64,000 bases of DNA from Serripes groenlandicus (GCA_031761405.1 JASEVX010000003.1:117120051-117184050), one strand, 5' to 3'; positions 1 through 13,246 are shown, numbered from the stretch's first letter. Numbers and translations are program-made. Notes: generated by a model not told the origin, from the sequence alone.

Positions 1-1326
1 GTCGCTTCTTGCTCCACATACAGACACAATTGTGACGTATCTGTAGCAAACGTCGGTCCTTGCTCCACATACAGGCACCATTGTGACGTATCTGTAGCAA
101 ACGTCACTTCTTGCTCCACATACAAACACCATTGTGACGTATCTGTAGCAAACGTCACTTCTTGCTCCACATACAAACACCATTGTGACGTATCTGTAGC
201 AAACGTCACTTCTTGCTCCACATACAAACACCATTGTGACGTATCTGTAGCAAACGTCGGTCCTTGCTCCACATACAGGCACCATTGTGACGTATCTGTA
301 GCAAACGTCACTTCTTGCTCCACATACAGACACAATTGTGACGTATCTGTAGCAAACGTCGGTCCTTGCTCCACATACAGGCACCATTGTGACGTATCTG
401 TAGCAAACGTCACTTCTTGCTCCACATACAAACACCATTGTGACGTATCTGTAGCAAACGTCACTTCTTGCTCCACATACAAACACCATTGTGACGTATC
501 TGTAGCAAACGTCACTTCTTGCTCCACATACAGACACCATTGTGACGTATCTGTAGCAAACGTCACTTCTTGCTCCACATACAGACACCATTGTGACGTA
601 TCTGTAGCAAACGTCACTTCTTGCTCCACATACAAACACCATTGTGACGTATCTGTAGCAAACGTCGGTCCTTGCTCCACATACAGGCACCATTGTGACG
701 TATCTGTAGCAAACGTCACTTCTTGCTCCACATACAGACACCATTGTGACGTATCTGTAGCAAACGTCACTCCTTGCTCCACATACAGACACCATTGTGA
801 CGTATCTGTAGCAAACGTCACTTCTTGCTCCACATACAGACACCATTGTGACGTATCTGTAGCAAACGTCACTTCTTGCTCCACATACAGACACAATTGT
901 GACGTATCTGTAGCAAACGTCGGTCCTTGCTCCACACACAAGCACCATTGTGACGTATCTGTAGCAAACGTCGGTCCTTGCTCCACATACAGGCACCATT
1001 GTGACGTATCTGTAGCAAACGTCGGTCCTTGCTCCACATACAGGCACCATTGTGACGTATCTGTAGCAAACGTCACTTCTTGCTCCACATACAGGCACCA
1101 TTGTGACGTATCTGTAGCAAACGTCGGTCCTTGCTCCACATACAGGCACCATTGTGACGTATCTGTAGCAAACGTCGGTTCTTGATCCACATACAGGCAC
1201 CATTGTGACGTATCTGTAGCAAACGTCGGTTCTTGATCCACACACAGGCACCATTGTGACGTATCTGTAGCAAACAACGGTCCTTGCTCCACACACAGGC
1301 ACCATTGTGACGTATCTGTAGTAAAC
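1..1326. repeat. 51-bp minisatellite, 26 tandem copies
   Basis: Twenty-six head-to-tail copies of a 51-bp unit, in exact register from base 1, so the array continues beyond the left edge. Units differ mainly at the start (GTCACTTCTT or GTCGGTCCTT) and at an AAACACC, AGACACC or AGGCACC block. The last copies (1174-1326) are the most diverged, as expected at an array edge. Because 51 is divisible by three, the minus strand shows open frames with a 17-residue repeat, but the GTCACTTCTT variant puts a stop in that frame. I therefore do not read it as coding. Confidence 0.97.
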
Positions 1327-1751
1327 GCCTTTATAAAGCAATGTGGAAACAGATGAAATTGCTCAATGTATGCAATTCTTCGTTATGCCACAATACAATG
1401 TTTTTTCTTCTCTACTTTCATTTATAAAACTTTACCATATGTATGCCTATCTCTTTATTATTCCAATCGACTGTTGTATATTTGGTTATAATGAGAAAGG
1501 GTAAAATTATTTGATTTTTCAATGTTTGAATTTTGATATATATGTACTTGCATTCGCCAAGGGAATGTGATACCATAGATCTATAATATTTGAACGTCAA
1601 GATTTTTGAGCTCGGACACCTAGTAGTATTACATCTACTGATATGATCGTGGTTGACAGTAGTTGATCATGGTATTTGATTAATCACGAGCCAGGAATAC
1701 ATGTACTGTTTGATTGATTTATTAATTTATTGATTAATTGATTGATTGTAG
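1327..1751. other. AT-rich spacer without recognised feature
   Basis: Non-repetitive AT-rich DNA between the minisatellite and a SINE. It ends in a degenerate GATT-rich stretch (about 1705-1750). I see no gene here. Confidence 0.6.
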
Positions 1752-2030
1752 ATTAACGTCGTTTTCAACAATTTTTCAACTATATCACGGCGACAAGTAC
1801 ACCTATACATGAGTTCCCTGGGTTTTTCATACCAACTGGATGCTTGGCTTTTCATCGTAAACTGTTAGCCCATTGGTGGAATACGTATGACGATTGTCTC
1901 ATTGTCATCTGCCAAACGTCAGAAAAAATGTTGGCCGAGCTGGGGTTCGAACTCACAGGCCCTAGATTGATAGCTCACGTGGATCAGATTTTATTATCAG
2001 AGCCGCGTGCTCCAGTAGAGCCTACATTGT
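1752..2030 (-). mobile_element. tRNA-derived SINE, family S-B, minus strand
   Basis: On the minus strand a tRNA-like head with a B-box-like GAGTTCGAACCCC lies at about 1930-1990. A unique body follows, then a tail ending GTTGAAAACGACGTTAA next to a GATT-rich simple repeat. The body and tail recur at 27957-28236 and 35300-35518 in the same order. Confidence 0.75.
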
Positions 2031-2066
2031 TTTGTTTGTCTTTGACGTATTTTTTCCACCATAAAA

Positions 2067-2331
2067 ATGAGCCGTCCCGCGAGAAAACTAACATTGTGGA
2101 CTCTGCGTAAAGTATCGACCCGGATCAACCTAAGCATGCCGCACAGGCTTACCCGGATAGACACTTTTCACCTCTTGTGGATTTTCTGCTTCGGGAATCA
2201 TTACTCTATACCTCTATTCCCCTGAGAAGGAATGTGTCGGCCCGGATCAGTCTGCGCGTACTGCGCAGGCTTATCTTGGTCGATATATTACGCTGATGCC
2301 ATAATGTTGGTTTCCTCGCGGGACGACTCAA
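2067..2331 (+). mobile_element. Palindromic MITE, family PAL2
   Basis: About 265 bp with long imperfect inverted ends: it opens with TGAGCCGTCCCGCGAGAAAA and closes with CTCGCGGGACGACTCA. The internal arms also mirror each other (GGATCAACCTAAGCATGCCG against GCGCAGGCTTATCTTGG). At least seven other copies or fragments lie in this window. Confidence 0.85.
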
Positions 2332-2391
2332 ATGTGTTACTTTATTTACTCCTTTGGAACTATAAAACCTATATAAAAAATACACTCATAA

Positions 2392-2570
2392 TTAACGTCG
2401 GATATTTGAAACCGGGCGACCCCGGTTCGATCCACAGACGCAGCGGTCATGGTGGTGTGCCTTTTGTCAAGACACGTGTCCTAGCCTAGTACTGATTTGC
2501 CTACCAAGGAATTATGAAGAAGTAATATAACAGAATATAATGTTGAAAATAGCATTAAACACCATTTAAA
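2392..2570 (+). mobile_element. tRNA-derived SINE, family S-C, 5'-truncated
   Basis: B-box-like CCGGTTCGATCC at about 2419, then a body with CATGGTGG and CCTAGCCTAGTACTG, and a tail with TATAACAGAATATAATGTTG. The same body and tail occur at 39450-39673 (minus) and 54638-54838 (plus). Confidence 0.7.
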
Positions 2571-3221
2571 TAAATAATCATAAGAAAAACCTTAGAAATT
2601 ATATCTCATCAATGTGCATTAAAAGAATGTATATACTAACACAGATCTACTAATAACATATTTATTGTGAGGTATGAGGGAGGATGGCCACGACTTTTAA
2701 TACAACGCACGTGGCTAAAGTTTTATTGAAAAGAAAATCCAGCGGTTTATGATAAGATATATAATTGAGCCAGTCCACGACAAAACCTGTATTAGTGACA
2801 AAAAAATATTTTTTGAGTTTTTTGTATTTCCTAAAATATCAACCGTTTACCTTCATAATGATACCAGAATTAGCCAAATAGTCCTACATATACTATCTTA
2901 ATTACGATATAAACATACCAACTGTCATAAGAAAACGAAAAAAAACACGGCGTTTTAATAAGGTGGAATCATACCTTTGAAATAACGTCGTTTTTGACGT
3001 CAGAACGTATGTCATTGCAACAATGATAGTGTGCTTAATGAAACCGCCATTCTTTTCTCGTTTGAAGTGATATTCGGATAAAATAGACGGCAGACAGTAG
3101 GGAATAGAATTTCATGCGTGCTGATATCAATTCCATACATCTGCCATGACAAATTAGACAACAAAATGCGAATTAAAAGGAAAGTTTCTCCAAAACATTT
3201 TAACAGTTATAAGATTATTTC
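2571..3221. other. Unassigned AT-rich DNA; short segment shared with 22346-22397
   Basis: No gene seen. Bases 2749-2806, read on the minus strand, match 22346-22397 for about 50 bp around TTTTGTCGTGGACTGGCTCA. Both places therefore hold pieces of one dispersed repeat. Confidence 0.5.
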
Positions 3222-3343
3222 TGATTTATTAAAAATTCGCCCGAGAGATATTTATCTAAAAGATATATCATTTTAGGCACATGTTCGTCTACCATTTGCC
3301 GAAATTTTAAGAATATATATCGAGCCGATTTTTAATAAATCAT
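3222..3343. repeat. Short foldback repeat
   Basis: Left arm TGATTTATTAAAAAT with CGCCCGAGAGATAT, mirrored by ATATATCGAGCCGATTTTTAATAAATCA at the right. The arms are about 28 bp around a spacer of about 65 bp. Confidence 0.6.
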
Positions 3344-4110
3344 AATGCAGTTAAACGTCTGTCGCGCTTCGGAACGTTCCCTGCACAAATATTAGATAGA
3401 TACGCATCTAGTGTAGGTAATAAAATGCACACCACATGTTTTCATTATAATCATCAATTTCAATATTTTAAGTACCCCCTTTCCCCCCTAGTAAATAATG
3501 GTAGGTTGTATTTATTTGCTTCTCTTTAAAGATTCAAAGTAGCTACTATATTGCAATTTATATAGTAAATACATTAAAAATACAACATAAGAATACTTGA
3601 ATTTTTACGAGATAGCGAGAATGATATTTTCAACAATATCGATATATGCTAAAGTGAGAATTGTGCATCAGTAACGCAACATATAGAAATTTCGTGATTC
3701 AATGAGTAGTGACGGGTTGATACCGTAATTCATGCTAACATAATTACATTTTAGGTATACATCCAATTCGAGCAGTGAGCCATGACGAAACCTAATGGAT
3801 TGTTCTATAATCCAAAATAGGGATGAGCATAAAAATATTCGCCCGTTTTGATAATAAATAAAATCCTGACCACCAGTTCGAATGCAAAGTTAGCAGTTTA
3901 ACAAGAGCATTGAACTCGTTATGCCAAGGTCCCGAGTTCGAGTCGTAATGGATTACATGTACATATTTTTATTTTATGTAGTTTCTACGTAACTATTAAT
4001 CGCGCAATGTCCTTAATTATCGTGATTTTATATTTACCTGCGAAGGTATGAATGTGGCATACAAATGTAGAACGACGTATTATAGCATACACAGCCATGC
4101 AGTCGAAATC
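3344..4110. other. Unassigned; weak tRNA-like segment
   Basis: AT-rich DNA. At about 3885-3950 a degenerate tRNA-like stretch has a B-box-like GAGTTCGAGTC and could be a SINE relic. No gene seen. Confidence 0.4.
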
Positions 4111-4119
4111 GCATTATAG

Positions 4120-4163
<44 letters not shown>

Positions 4164-4172
4164 ATGATAATG
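4120..4172. repeat. (GAT)n microsatellite
   Basis: About 17 GAT triplets, interrupted near the 3' end. Confidence 0.95.
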
Positions 4173-4899
4173 ATGATGATATATTATTTACACTATTTTT
4201 GTCAAGGTTTTTGATGATCTTTATGTAATATAGTTATAATGAATATTAACAAGAGCACCGCGTACGGCACAGACGCTCGACTGACAGGGAGAAAAACAAT
4301 GAGCTAAACAAAAAACCTTAACCCGACGACGCCAGGGTCATGACAATAGCTCTCTTTTTTTCAAAAGTCGAACTAAAAATGAAGAAAACAATGAAATCTA
4401 AAAATAACAAAAACAAATATAGAATGAGTGTAGTGGAACAGAATTATTCTATTCTGTTCTATGGAACAAATGTCTATACGGCTATTGGGACACAATGTGT
4501 TGTAAAATTCAGCGATTTGTGGACAAAGAAATCGGTGAGAACGATTTCGCTGAAATTAGCCACATTGATAGACCACAATGCGATCTAGGTCTGGGCGGTT
4601 TCGTTATATCTGGGAAAAATCTAGTTTCAGAAATTGTTAAGGTTAAAACCCGAAAAATCGACATTTTGACTACATATTTCTGTAGATTTCGTACTAGCAA
4701 AAAACGGAATCAGTTAGAGACCTGAAATTCATACTGAAACTTGTCCGAGATCCAGTGCAAACAACGGTGTGTTTAGATTTCTCATACATTCAGTTTGGAT
4801 TCTTGGAGAAAGCTTTCAATAGGGGTTCTTGATTTTAAAAAAATCTGTGGGCGTGACTAGTAAAGTGACGTCACGTCAGCGGTTGACGTCATAACGTTA

Positions 4900-5090
4900 C
4901 AGTGGTGCAGAGGTAGAGCGTCGGCCTCTCGTATCAAAGGTCCCTGGTTCGAGTCCCGTGATGAGCGGGTCCTTTTGAGATTTTTCCACACAAAACGGCA
5001 CGAGTACTGGTTAAGTCTCCATGAAGCAGACATCGAGTGTGAGTAAGCTAAGCTTAAAGCTTGTTTCGCAATCGATGTAAAATAAATAAG
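4900..5090 (+). mobile_element. SINE S-A inside satellite unit 1
   Basis: tRNA-like head: A-box-like GTGGTGCAGAGGTAGAGCG and B-box-like TGGTTCGAGTCCC, then a body and a TAAAATAAATA tail. It lies at the same point of the unit as the other S-A copies, just after the second CRE. Confidence 0.85.
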
Positions 5091-6415
5091 TTTAAACTAA
5101 ACTTGGGCGCCAAATCCCGATAATAATGTTCTATTTATCTTTTAGACTTACGGAGATAATTTTGGTGTTGCAAAATACTAGTTTCATCAATTGTTACGTT
5201 TTGGATCATGTTAGAATCGAAATAATAGTATCAGCATTGTGTGTGGTCGGTTGGTAGTTCGGATGCAATTCTGCTCCTCTCCACTCATTCTATCCCGCGA
5301 AACCCTTAAGGTGTCGCCTTTCTAGTATAGAATGAGTGTAGTGGAACAGAATTATTCTATTCTGTTCTACGGAACAAATGTCTATACGGCTATTGGGACA
5401 CAATGTGTTGTAAAATTCAGCGATTTGTGGACAAAGAAATCGGTGAGAACGATTTCGCTGAAATTAGCCACACTGATAGACCACAATGCGATCTAGGTCT
5501 GGGCGGTTTCGTTATATCTGGGAAAAATCTAGTTTTAGATATTTTTAAGGTTAAAACCCGAAAAATCGACATTTTGACTACATATTTCTGTAGATCTCGT
5601 ACCAGCAAATAACGGAATCAGCTAGAGACCTGAAATTTAAACTGAAACTTGTCAAAGATCCAGTGCAAACAACGGTGTTTTTAAATTTCTCATACATTTA
5701 GTTTTGATAGTTGGAGAATGCTTTTAATAGGGGCTCTTGAATCAAATATTTTCACGTGACCAAATACTTGGAAAGTGACGTCACGTTCAGCACTTCAGCG
5801 GTATGACGTCATAACGTTATCGCTTTGGCGCCAAAACCAATAGTATGGTGTGTTTATCTTTTAGACTTGCGGAAATAATTTTGGTGTTGCCAAAAAACCT
5901 TGAGTGTCATCAATTGTTACGTTTTGAATCATGTATAGAATGAGTGTAGTGGAACAGAATTATTCTATTCTGTTCTATGGAACAAATGTCTATACGGCTA
6001 TTGGGACACAATGTGTTGTAAAATTCAGCGATTTGTTGACAAAGAAATCGGTGAGAACGATTTCGCTGAAATTAGCCACATTGATAGACCACAATGCGAT
6101 CTAGGTCTGGGCGTGTTCGTTATATCTGGGAAAAATCTAGTTTCAGAGATTTTTAAGGTTAAAACCCGAAAAATTGACATTTTGACTACATATTTCTGTA
6201 GATCTCGTACTAGCAAAAAACGGAATCAGTTAGAGACCTGAAATTCATACTGAAACTTGTCCGAGATCCAGTGCAAACAACGGTGTGTTTAGATTTCTCA
6301 TACATTCAGTTTGGATTCTTGGAGAAAGCTTTCAATAGGGGTTCTTGATTTTAAAAAAATCTGTGAGCGTGACTAGGAAAGTGACGTCACGTCAGCGGTT
6401 GACGTCATAACGTTA

Positions 6416-6606
6416 CAGTGGTGCAGAGGTAGAGCGTCGGCCTCTCGTATCAAAGGTCCCTGGTTCGAGTCCCGTGATGAGCGGGTCCTTTTGAGATTTT
6501 TCCACACAAAACGGCACGAGTACTGGTTAAGTCTCCAGGAAGCAGACATCGAGTGTGAGTAATCTAAGCTTAAAGCTTGTTTCGCAATCGATGTAAAATA
6601 AATAAG
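6416..6606 (+). mobile_element. SINE S-A inside satellite unit 3
   Basis: Near-identical to the copy at 4900 and at the same position within the unit. It was amplified with the array rather than inserted independently. Confidence 0.85.
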
Positions 6607-8072
6607 TTTAAACTAAACTTGGGCGCCAAATCCCGATAATAATGTTTTATTTATCTTTAAGACTTACGGAGATAATTTTGTTGTTGCAAAATACTAGTTT
6701 CATCAATTGTTACGTTTTAGATCATGTTAGAATCGAAATAATAGTATCAGCATTGTGTGTGGTCGGTTGGTAGTTCGGGTGCAATTCTGCTCCTCTCCAC
6801 TCATTCTATCCTGCGAAACCCTTAAGGTGTCGCCTTTCTAGTATAGAATGAGTGTAGTGGAACAGAATTATTCTATTCTGTTCTACGGAACAAATGTCTA
6901 TACGGCTATTGGGACACAATGTGTTGTAAAATTCAGCGATTTGAGGACAAATAAATCGGTGAGAACGATTTCGCTGAAATTAGCCACACTGATAGACCAC
7001 AATGCGATCTAGGTCTGGGCGGTTTCGTTATATCTGGGAAAAATCTAGTTTCAGAGATTTTTAAGGTTAAAACCCGAAAAATCGACATTTTGACTACATA
7101 TTTCTGTAGATCTCGTACCAGCAAATAACGGAATCAGCTAGAGACCTGAAATTTAAACTGAAACTTGTCAAAGATCAAGTGCAAACAACGGTGTTTTTAA
7201 ATTTCTCATACATTTAGTTTTGATAGTTGGAGAATGCTTTTAATAGGGGCTCTTGAATCAAATATTTTCACGTGACCAAATACTTGGAAAGTGACGTCAC
7301 GTTCAGCACTTCAGCGGTATGACGTCATAACGTTATCGCTTTGGCGCCAAAACCAATAGTATGGTGTGTTTATCTTTTAGACTTGCGGAAATAATTTTGG
7401 TGTTGCCAAAAAACCTTGAGTGTCATCAATTGTTACGTTTTGAATCATGTAAGAATTGAAATTACATATTCATAACATATATATTTAGTATTGCGTGTGG
7501 CCAGTTGGTAGTTCGGTATAATTCTGCTCCTCTTCACTCATTCTATCCCGCGAAACCCTTAAGGTGTCGCCTATCTAGTATAGAATGAGTGTAGTGGAAC
7601 AGAATTATTCTATTCTGTTCTACGGAACAAATGTCTATACGGCTATTGGGACACAATGTGTTGTAAAATTCAGCGATTTGAGGACAAAGAAATCGGTGAG
7701 AACGATTTCGCTGAAATTAGCCACACTGATAGACCACAATGCGATCTAGGTCTGGGCGGTTTCGTTATATCTGGGAAAAATCTAGTTTTATATATTTTTA
7801 AGGTTAAAACCCGAAAAATCGACATTTTGACTACATATTTCTGTAGATCTCGTACCAGCAAATAACGGAATCAGCTAGAGACCTGAAATTTAAACTGAAA
7901 CTTGTCAAAGATCCAGTGCAAACAACGGTGTTTTTAAATTTCTCATACATTTAGTTTTGATAGTTGGAGAATGCTTTTAATAGGGGCTCTTGAATCAAAT
8001 ATTTTCACGTGACCAAATACTTGGAAAGTGACGTCACGTTCAGCACTTCAGCGGTATGACGTCATAACGTTA

Positions 8073-8263
8073 CAGTGGTGCAGAGGTAGAGCGTCGGCCT
8101 CTCGTATCAAAGGTCCCTGGTTCGAGTCCCGTGATGAGCGGGTCCTTTTGAAATTTTTCCACACAAAACGGCACGAGTACTGGTTAAGTCTCCAGGAAGC
8201 AGACATCGAGTGTGATTAATTTAAGCTTAAAGCTTGTTTCGCAATCGATGTAAAATAAATAAG
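8073..8263 (+). mobile_element. SINE S-A inside the hybrid satellite unit
   Basis: Same SINE, in a 1050-bp unit that joins a short-type 5' part (28-bp CRE spacing) to a long-type SINE part and then repeats a short-type 3' part. This looks like unequal recombination between the two unit types. Confidence 0.8.
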
Positions 8264-11200
8264 TTTAAACTAAACTTTGGCGCCAAATCCCGATAATAAT
8301 GTTCTATTTATCTTTTAGACTTAGGGAGATAATTTTGGTGTTGCAAAATACTAGTTTCATCAATTGTTACGTTTTGGATCATGTTAGAATCGAAATAATA
8401 TATTCAGCATTGTGTGTGGTCGGTTGGTAGTTCGGATGCAATTCTGCTCCTCTCCACTCATTCTATCCCGCGAAACCCTTAAGGTGTCGCCTTTCTAGTA
8501 AGAATTGAAATTACATATTCATAACATATATATTTAGTATTGCGTGTGGCCAGTTGGTAGTTCGGTATAATTCTGCTCCTCTTCACTCATTCTATCCCGC
8601 GAAACCCTTAAGGTGTCGCCTATCTAGTATAGAATGAGTGTAGTGGAACAGAATTATTCTATTCTGTTCTACGGAACAAATGTCTATACGGCTATTGGGA
8701 CACAATGTGTTGTAAAATTCAGCGATTTGTGGACAAAGAAATCGGTGAGAACGATTTCGCTGATATTAGCCACACTGATAGACCACAATGCGATCTAGGT
8801 CTGGGCGGTTTCGTTATATCTGGGAAAAATCTAGTTTTAGATATTTTTAAGGTTAAAACCCGAAAAATCGACATTTTGACTACATATTTCTGTAGATCTC
8901 GTACCAGCAAATAACGGAATCAGCTAGAGACCTGAAATTTAAACTGAAACTTGTCAAAGATCCAGTGCAAACAACGGTGTTTTTAAATTTCTCATACATT
9001 TAGTTTTGATAGTTGGAGAATGCTTTTAATAGGGGCTCTTGAATCAAATATTTTCACGTGACCAAATACTTGGAAAGTGACGTCACGTTCAGCACTTCAG
9101 CGGTATGACGTCATAACGTTATCGCTTTGGCGCCAAAACCAATAGTATGGTGTGTTTATCTTTTAGACTTGCGGAAATAATGTTGGTGTTGCCAAAAAAC
9201 CTTGAGTGTCATCAATTGTTACGTTTTGAATCATGTAAGAATTGAAATTACATATTCATAACATATATATTTAGTATTGCGTGTGGCCAGTTGGTAGTTC
9301 GGTATAATTCTGCTCCTCTTCACTCATTCTATCCCGCGAAACCCTTAAGGTGTCGCCTATCTAGTATAGAATGAGTGTAGTGGAACAGAATTATTCTATT
9401 CTGTTCTATGGAACAAATGTCTATACGGCTATTGGGACACAATGTGTTGTAAAATTCAGCGATTTGAGGACAAAGAAATCGGTGAGAACGATTTCGCTGA
9501 AATTAGCCACACTTATAGAACTCGATGCGATCTAGGTCTGGGCGGTTTCGTTATATCTGGGAAAAATCTAGTTTCAGAGATTTTTAAGGTTAAAACCCGA
9601 AAAATCGACATTTTGACTACATATTTCTGTATATCTCGCACCAGCAAAAAACGGATTCAGCTAGATACCTGAAATTCATACTGAAACTTGTCCAATATGC
9701 AGTGCAAACAACGGTGTTTTTAGATTTCTCATACATTTAGTTTTGATAGTTGGAGAATGCTTTTAATAGGGGCTCTTGAATCAAATATTTTCACGTGACC
9801 AAATACTTGGAAAGTGACGTCACGTTCAGCACTTCAGCGGTATGACGTCATAACGTTATCGCTTTGGCGCCAAAACCAATAGTATGGTGTGTTTATCTTT
9901 TAGACTTGCGGAAATAATTTTGGTGTTGCCAAAAAACCTTGAGTGTCATCAATTGTTACGTTTTGAATCATGTAAGAATTGAAATTACATATTCATAACA
10001 TATATATTTAGTATTGCGTGTGGCCAGTTGGTAGTTCGGTATAATTCTGCTCCTCTTCACTCATTCTATCCCGCGAAACCCTTAAGGTGTCGCCTATCTA
10101 GTATAGAATGAGTGTAGTGGAACAGAATTATTCTATTCTGTTCTACGGAACAAATGTCTATACGGCTATTGGGACACAATGTGTTGTAAAATTCAGCGAT
10201 CTGGGGACAAAGAAATCGGTGAGAACGATTTCGCTGAAATTAGCCACACTTATAGAACTCAATGCGATCTAGGTCTGGGCGTGTTCGTTATATCTGGGAA
10301 AAATCTAGTTTCAGAGATTTTTAAGGTTAAAACCCGAAAAATCGACATTTTGACTACATATTTCTGTAGATCTCGTACCAGCAAAAAACGGAATCAGCTA
10401 GAGACCTGAAATTCATACTGAAACTTGTCAAAGATCCAGTGCAAACAACGGTGTTTTTAAATTTCTCATACATTTAGTTTTGATAGTTGGAGAATGCTTT
10501 TAATAGGGGCTCTTGAATCAAATATTTTCACGTGACCAAATACTTGGAAAGTGACGTCACGTTCAGCACTTCAGCGGTATGACGTCATAACGTTATCGCT
10601 TTGGCGCCAAAACCAATAGTATGGTGTGTTTATCTTTTAGACTTGCGGAAATAATTTTGGTGTTGCCAAAAAACCTTGAGTTTCATCAATTGTTACGTTT
10701 TGAATCATGTAAGAATTGAAATTACATATTCATAACATATATATTTAGTATTGCGTGTGGCCAGTTGGTAGTTCGGTATAATTTTGCTCCTCTTCACTCA
10801 TTCTATCCCGCGAAACCCTTAAGGTGTCGCCTATCTAGTATAGAATGATTGTAGTGGAACAGAATTATTCTATTCTGTTCTATGGAACAAATGTCTATAC
10901 GGCTATTGGGACACAATGTGTTGTAAAATTCAGCGATTTGTGGACAAAGAAATCGGTGAGAACGATTTCGCTGAAATTAGCCACATTGATAGACCACAAT
11001 GCGATCTAGGTCTGGGCGGTTTCGTTATATCTGGGAAAAATCTAGTTTCAGAGATTTTTAAGGTTAAAACCCGAAAAATCGACATTTTGACTACATATTT
11101 CTGTAGATCTCGTACTAGCAAAAAACGGAATCAGTTAGAGACCTGAAATTCATCCTGAAACTTGTCCGAGATCCAGTGCAAACAACGGTGTGTTTAGATT

Positions 11201-11320
11201 TCTCATACATTCAGTTTGGATTCTTGGAGAAAGCTTTCAATAGGGGTTCTTGATTTTAAAAAAATCTGTGGGCGTGACTAGGAAAGTGACGTCACGTCAG
11301 CGGTTGACGTCATAACGTTA

Positions 11321-11513
11321 CAGTGGTGCAGAGGTAGAGCGTCGGCCTCTCGTATCAAAGGTCCCTGGTTCGAGTCCCGTGATGAGCGGGTCCTTTTGAG
11401 ATTTTTCAACACAAAACGGCACAAGTACTGGTTAAGTCTCCAGGAAGCAGACATCGAGTGTGAGTAATCTAAGCTTAAAGCTTGTTTCGCAATCGATGTA
11501 AAATAAATAAGTT
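11321..11513 (+). mobile_element. SINE S-A inside satellite unit 9
   Basis: Same SINE at the same point of a 907-bp unit. Confidence 0.85.
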
Positions 11514-13041
11514 TAAACTAAACTTGGGCGCCAAATCCCGATAATAATGTTCTATTTATCTTTAAGACTTACGGAGATAATTTTGGTGTTGCAAAATACT
11601 AGTTTCATCAATTGTTACGTTTTGGATCATGTTAGAATCGAAATAATATATTCAGCATTGTGTGTGGTCGGTTGGTAGTTCGAATGCAATTCTGCTCCTC
11701 TCCACTCATTCTATCCCGCGAAACCCTTAAGGTGTCGCCTTTCTAGTATAGAATGAGTGTAGTGGAACAGAATTATTCTATTCTGTTCTATGGAACAAAT
11801 GTCTATACGGCTATTGGGACACAATGTGTTGTAAAATTCAGCGATCTGGGGACAAAGAAATCGGTGAGAACGATTTCGCTGAAATTAGCCACACTTATAG
11901 AACTCGATGCGATCTAGGTCTGGGCGGTTTCGTTATATCTGGGAAAAATCTAGTTTCAGAGATTTTTAAGGTTAAAACCCGAAAAATCGACATTTTGACT
12001 ACATATTTCTGTATATCTCGCACCAGCAAAAAACGGATTCAGCTAGATACCTGAAATTCATACTGAAACTTGTCCAATATGCAGTGCAAACAACGGTGTT
12101 TTTAGATTTCTCATACATTTAGTTTTGATAGTTGGAGAATGCTTTTAATAGGGGCTCTTGAATCAAATATTTTCACGTGACCAAATACTTGGAAAGTGAC
12201 GTCACGTTCAGCACTTCAGCGGTATGACGTCATAACGTTATCGCTTTGGCGCCAAAACCAATAGTATGGTGTGTTTATCTTTTAGACTTGCGGAAATAAT
12301 TTTGGTGTTGCCAAAAAACCTTGAGTGTCATCAATTGTTACGTTTTGAATCATGTAAGAATTGAAATTACATATTCATAACATATATATTTAGTATTGCG
12401 TGTGGCCAGTTGGTAGTTCGGTATAATTCTGCTCCTCTTCACTCATTCTATCCCGCGAAACCCTTAAGGTGTCGCCTATCTAGTATAGAATGAGTGTAGT
12501 GGAACAGAATTATTCTATTCTGTTCTACGGAACAAATGTCTATACGGCTATTGGGACACAATGTGTTGTAAAATTCAGCGATCTGGGGACAAAGAAATCG
12601 GTGAGAACGATTTCGCTGAAATTAGCCACACTTATAGAACTCAATGCGATCTAGGTCTGGGCGTGTTCGTTATATCTGGGAAAAATCTAGTTTCAGAGAT
12701 TTTTAAGGTTAAAACCCGAAAAATCGACATTTTGACTACATATTTCTGTAGATCTCGTACCAGCAAAAAACGGAATCAGCTAGAGACCTGAAATTCATAC
12801 TGAAACTTGTCAAAGATCCAGTGCAAACAACGGTGTTTTTAAATTTCTCATACATTTAGTTTTGATAGTTGGAGAATGCTTTTAATAGGGGCTCTTGAAT
12901 CAAATATTTTCACGTGACCAAATACTTGGAAAGTGACGTCACGTTCAGCACTTCAGCGGTATGACGTCATAACGTTATCGCTTTGGCGCCAAAACCAATA
13001 GTATGGTGTGTTTATCTTTTAGACTTGCGGAAATAATTTTG

Positions 13042-13046
13042 GTGTT
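13042..13046 (+). repeat. Target-site duplication GTGTT, left
   Basis: GTGTT here and at 17183-17187 flanks the hAT element. Removing the element and one copy restores the satellite sequence and a unit spacing of exactly 737 bp, which fixes the element's borders. Confidence 0.9.
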
Positions 13047-13062
13047 CAGTGGCGTAGCTTCC
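13047..13062 (+). repeat. hAT left terminal inverted repeat
   Basis: CAGTGGCGTAGCTTCC; it matches the inverse of the right end at 12 of the first 14 or so bases. Confidence 0.85.
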
Positions 13063-13246
13063 TTTAGGCCGTGTAGGCCGCGGCCTACACCTTTTCCCAG
13101 AAAGTCGAAAAAATAAAAATGCCAAAAATGCAATAAAAATCGGAGGGGGAGAGGGGTAAGGGTAAACAAGAACATCAGAAACAAGATTTGCCAAGAATAA
13201 ACTAATTGATTTGTCGGAATCAACACGTATGGAATGGTGAATAGGC

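Larger units (their letters stand above)
4418..13046 (+). repeat. CRE-bearing satellite array, left part (11 units)
   Basis: Units begin TAGAATGAGTGTAGTGGAAC at about 4420, 5331, 5936, 6843, 7581, 8631, 9366, 10104, 10841, 11748 and 12485. Spacings are about 737 bp (short type) or 907 bp (long type with an embedded SINE); one unit is truncated to 605 bp and one is a 1050-bp hybrid. Each unit has a GAACAGAAT...ATTCTGTTC inverted repeat near its start. Each also has two perfect TGACGTCA palindromes and an end containing CACTCATTCTA, the inverse of the next unit's start. Open frames of 63-76 codons recur on both strands of each unit. They follow sequence identity and lack coding signs. Confidence 0.95.

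Noticed and set aside
869..1294. Minus-strand frames with a 17-residue repeat in the minisatellite
   Set aside because: The unit is 51 bp, so any open frame repeats. The common GTCACTTCTT variant introduces a stop, so most of the array is closed.
1..1326. CRISPR-like array
   Set aside because: The copies are contiguous with no unique spacers, and the rest of the window is clearly eukaryotic.
8028..8219. 63-codon plus-strand frame
   Set aside because: It is translation of SINE S-A and flanking satellite.
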